A stretch of DNA of 6,613 nucleotides from Acidimicrobiales bacterium (GTDB taxonomy: Bacteria; Actinomycetota; Acidimicrobiia; Acidimicrobiales; RAAP-2): positions 1 to 6,613 of the forward strand of contig JASHWO010000084.1 of assembly GCA_030044045.1 (NCBI GenBank), read 5' to 3'. This document shows, piece after piece, positions 5,419-6,613 of the stretch. Within the stretch, counting starts at the first letter, position 1; each line of letters begins with the position of its first letter. A program made the translations under genes and the position numbers. The notes under the pieces are model-generated. The model worked only from the letters and a program-made list of their open reading frames with translations. It made no database searches and was not told the DNA's origin.

Positions 5419-6613
5419 CTAGGCCACCACGGCCTTGGCCCCGAGCAGCATTTTCAGCTCCCCGACCAGGCCGTTCCGGCTCTCCACGTTGAACTCGGGC
5501 GGCAGGCGGAACACCTTCTCGCCCACCAGGAGCAGGACCGGGGAGGGCCCGGGATGGTCGGCCAGCAGCTCCTTCAGGCGGTCCACCGTCCCGTCGGTCA
5601 GCACCCCGAGCGGCAGCGAGACCCGCAATGCCGACACGCCCTGGGCGTCGAGCGCCGGGCGCCGGATCTCCACCGCCGAGATCTTCGGCTGGTCGTCCCG
5701 CAGGTCGACCCGGCCCCGGACCACCACTACGGCGTCGTTCTCCAAGAGGGCGCCGCACTCGGCCATGACCCGGGGGAACACGAACACCTCCATCGAGGCC
5801 TGGAGGTCTTCCAGCACGAACCGGGCCATGAGGTCGCCCTTCTTCGTGTACTGGCGCTTGAGCTCGGTCACCACCCCGCCGACCGTCCGCACCGACCCCT
5901 CCGCCCCGCCTCCCTCGCCGCCGTACTCCACGCCCCCGGCGTCGCGCAGGTCGGCCAGCGGGCAGTCGGTGTGGCGGGCCAGCGCGTGCTCCAGCCCCAT
6001 CAGGGGGTGGTCGCTCACGTAGAGGCCGAGCATCTCTTTCTCGAAGGCCAGCTTCTGGGACTTGTCGAACTCGCTGTCCGGCAGCGGGACCCGGGTCCCC
6101 TCCCAACGCCCGGCCTCGTTGCCCGATCCCTCGGCCGGCTCGATGGAGGAGAAGAGGGTGGCGATCCCCACCTCGTGCTCGCGGCGCCGTTCCAGGGTGC
6201 GGTCGACGATCTCGTCCAGCACCAGGCAGAGCCCCTGGCGGGGGTGGCCGAGGGAGTCGAAGGCCCCGGCTTTGGCCAGCGACTCCACAGTGCGCTTGTT
6301 CAGCACAAGCGGGTCGACCCGCTGGCAGAAGTCGTAGACGTCCAGGAACGGGCCGGCGGCCTCCCGCTCGGCCACGATGCGCTCGACTAGTCCCTCCCCC
6401 ACGTTGCGCACCGCGGCCAGGCCGAAGACGATGCCTGATTTCCCGCCTGGGGCCCCAACCCCAGGCTCCTCCGATGCGTGGGGCCCCGGCCCCACGCCGG
6501 CCGTGATGCCTGATTTCCCGCCTGGGGCCCCAACCCCAGGCTCCTCCGATGCGTGGGGCCCCGGCCCCACGCCGGCCGTGATGCCTGATTTCCCGCCTGG
6601 GGCCCCAACCCCA
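5419..6613 (-). CDS. dnaE: DNA polymerase III alpha subunit (DnaE), C-terminal third, with in-frame repeat insertion
   Basis: DnaE is the catalytic subunit of the replicative polymerase. About 397 of its usual 1,150-1,200 residues are visible; the PHP, palm, thumb and most of the fingers lie off the right edge. From 6429 downward the match is clear. The helix-hairpin-helix segment FGLAAVRNVGEGLVERIV (about 6373-6426) comes first, then LNKRTVESLAKAGAFDSLG, FEKEMLGLYVSDHPL and an OB-fold (VRTVGGVVTELKRQYTKKGD to SAVEIRRP, about 5656-5900). The short C-terminal domain ends LLGAKAVVA at TAG 5419. The internal clamp-binding site, QxDLF in relatives, reads IATLF here (6151-6165), lacking the Gln. 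Upstream of 6430 the frame runs straight into a perfect 25-residue tandem repeat up to the window edge, where relatives have the end of the fingers region. Either the polymerase carries this insertion or the gene is interrupted. The sequence from 6429 to the stop shows no decay. Confidence 0.9.
   Translation of the reverse strand, partial: GVGAPGGKSGITAGVGPGPHASEEPGVGAPGGKSGITAGVGPGPHASEEPGVGAPGGKSGIVFGLAAVRNVGEGLVERIVAEREAAGPFLDVYDFCQRVDPLVLNKRTVESLAKAGAFDSLGHPRQGLCLVLDEIVDRTLERRREHEVGIATLFSSIEPAEGSGNEAGRWEGTRVPLPDSEFDKSQKLAFEKEMLGLYVSDHPLMGLEHALARHTDCPLADLRDAGGVEYGGEGGGAEGSVRTVGGVVTELKRQYTKKGDLMARFVLEDLQASMEVFVFPRVMAECGALLENDAVVVVRGRVDLRDDQPKISAVEIRRPALDAQGVSALRVSLPLGVLTDGTVDRLKELLADHPGPSPVLLLVGEKVFRLPPEFNVESRNGLVGELKMLLGAKAVVA
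6430..6613. repeat. Perfect 75-bp tandem repeat (about 2.45 copies, open-ended) with two hairpins per unit, in frame with dnaE
   Basis: Copies lie at 6430-6504, 6505-6579 and 6580-6613 (34 bp, cut by the window edge), with no base differences. Each unit is exactly 25 codons in the dnaE frame and encodes a Gly/Pro-rich peptide including GPGPHASEEPG and GAPGGKSGI. In copy 1 hairpin A pairs GCCTGGGG (6445-6452) with CCCCAGGC (6459-6466) over a 6-nt loop. Hairpin B pairs GCGTGGGGC (6476-6484) with GCCCCACGC (6489-6497) over a 4-nt loop. All three minus-strand frames and one plus-strand frame are free of stops through a unit. The copy number beyond the window is unknown. Confidence 0.93.

Noticed and set aside
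4819..6390. Long plus-strand open frame opposite dnaE and the 223-aa gene
   Set aside because: Its translation is rich in H, Q, P and G with no family resemblance, while the opposite strand encodes clear DnaE.
6568..6570. GTG inside the repeat as the start of a short DnaE-like protein
   Set aside because: The frame stays open through the repeat to the window edge, and the protein would lack all catalytic domains; this is the C-terminal part of a longer gene.
6430..6613. CRISPR array or intein as explanation of the dnaE repeat
   Set aside because: The units are contiguous with no unique spacers, and no intein splicing motifs or length are present; it is a simple tandem repeat.

Overview
The window is a very GC-rich stretch (about 70% or more by eye) with strong G/C preference at third codon positions. 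Gene content, codon use and apparently leaderless starts point to a high-GC actinobacterium. The DnaE, MenE and the two uncharacterised proteins look most like Acidimicrobiia to me, but that is recognition from memory, not a search. Both ends cut through genes, so this may be a whole short contig.

Left end (1-1523): two menaquinone genes are transcribed divergently. menB (naphthoate synthase) runs left off the window and menE (o-succinylbenzoate-CoA ligase) runs right. Only 21 bp separate their start codons, and this gap holds a symmetric pair of overlapping -10-like hexamers. MenE makes the CoA thioester that MenB cyclises, so the promoter would couple consecutive pathway steps. MenE carries an unusual Gly/Asp-rich insertion of about 30 residues.

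Middle (1524-4623): after two back-to-back microsatellites, (CCCCGG)4 and (CGGCAGG)4, comes a YyaL/SPATA20-family protein (thioredoxin-like domain plus alpha/alpha-barrel) with a probable leaderless GTG start. A 281-aa protein of unknown function follows on the same strand with a strong Shine-Dalgarno sequence.

Right end (4690-6613), minus strand: the C-terminal third of dnaE (replicative DNA polymerase III alpha) is followed by a 223-aa protein of unknown function. The latter has its own apparent leaderless promoter embedded in a palindrome. The two strands converge at 4624-4689, where a small GC hairpin lies.

The most unusual feature is at the right edge. A 75-bp unit, repeated perfectly about 2.45 times and continuing off the window, is fused in frame to dnaE just upstream of its helix-hairpin-helix region. 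Each unit encodes 25 residues and contains two perfect hairpins. It looks like a coding palindromic repeat element, comparable in concept to Rickettsia palindromic elements, inside an essential polymerase gene. An assembly artefact at a contig end remains a serious alternative.
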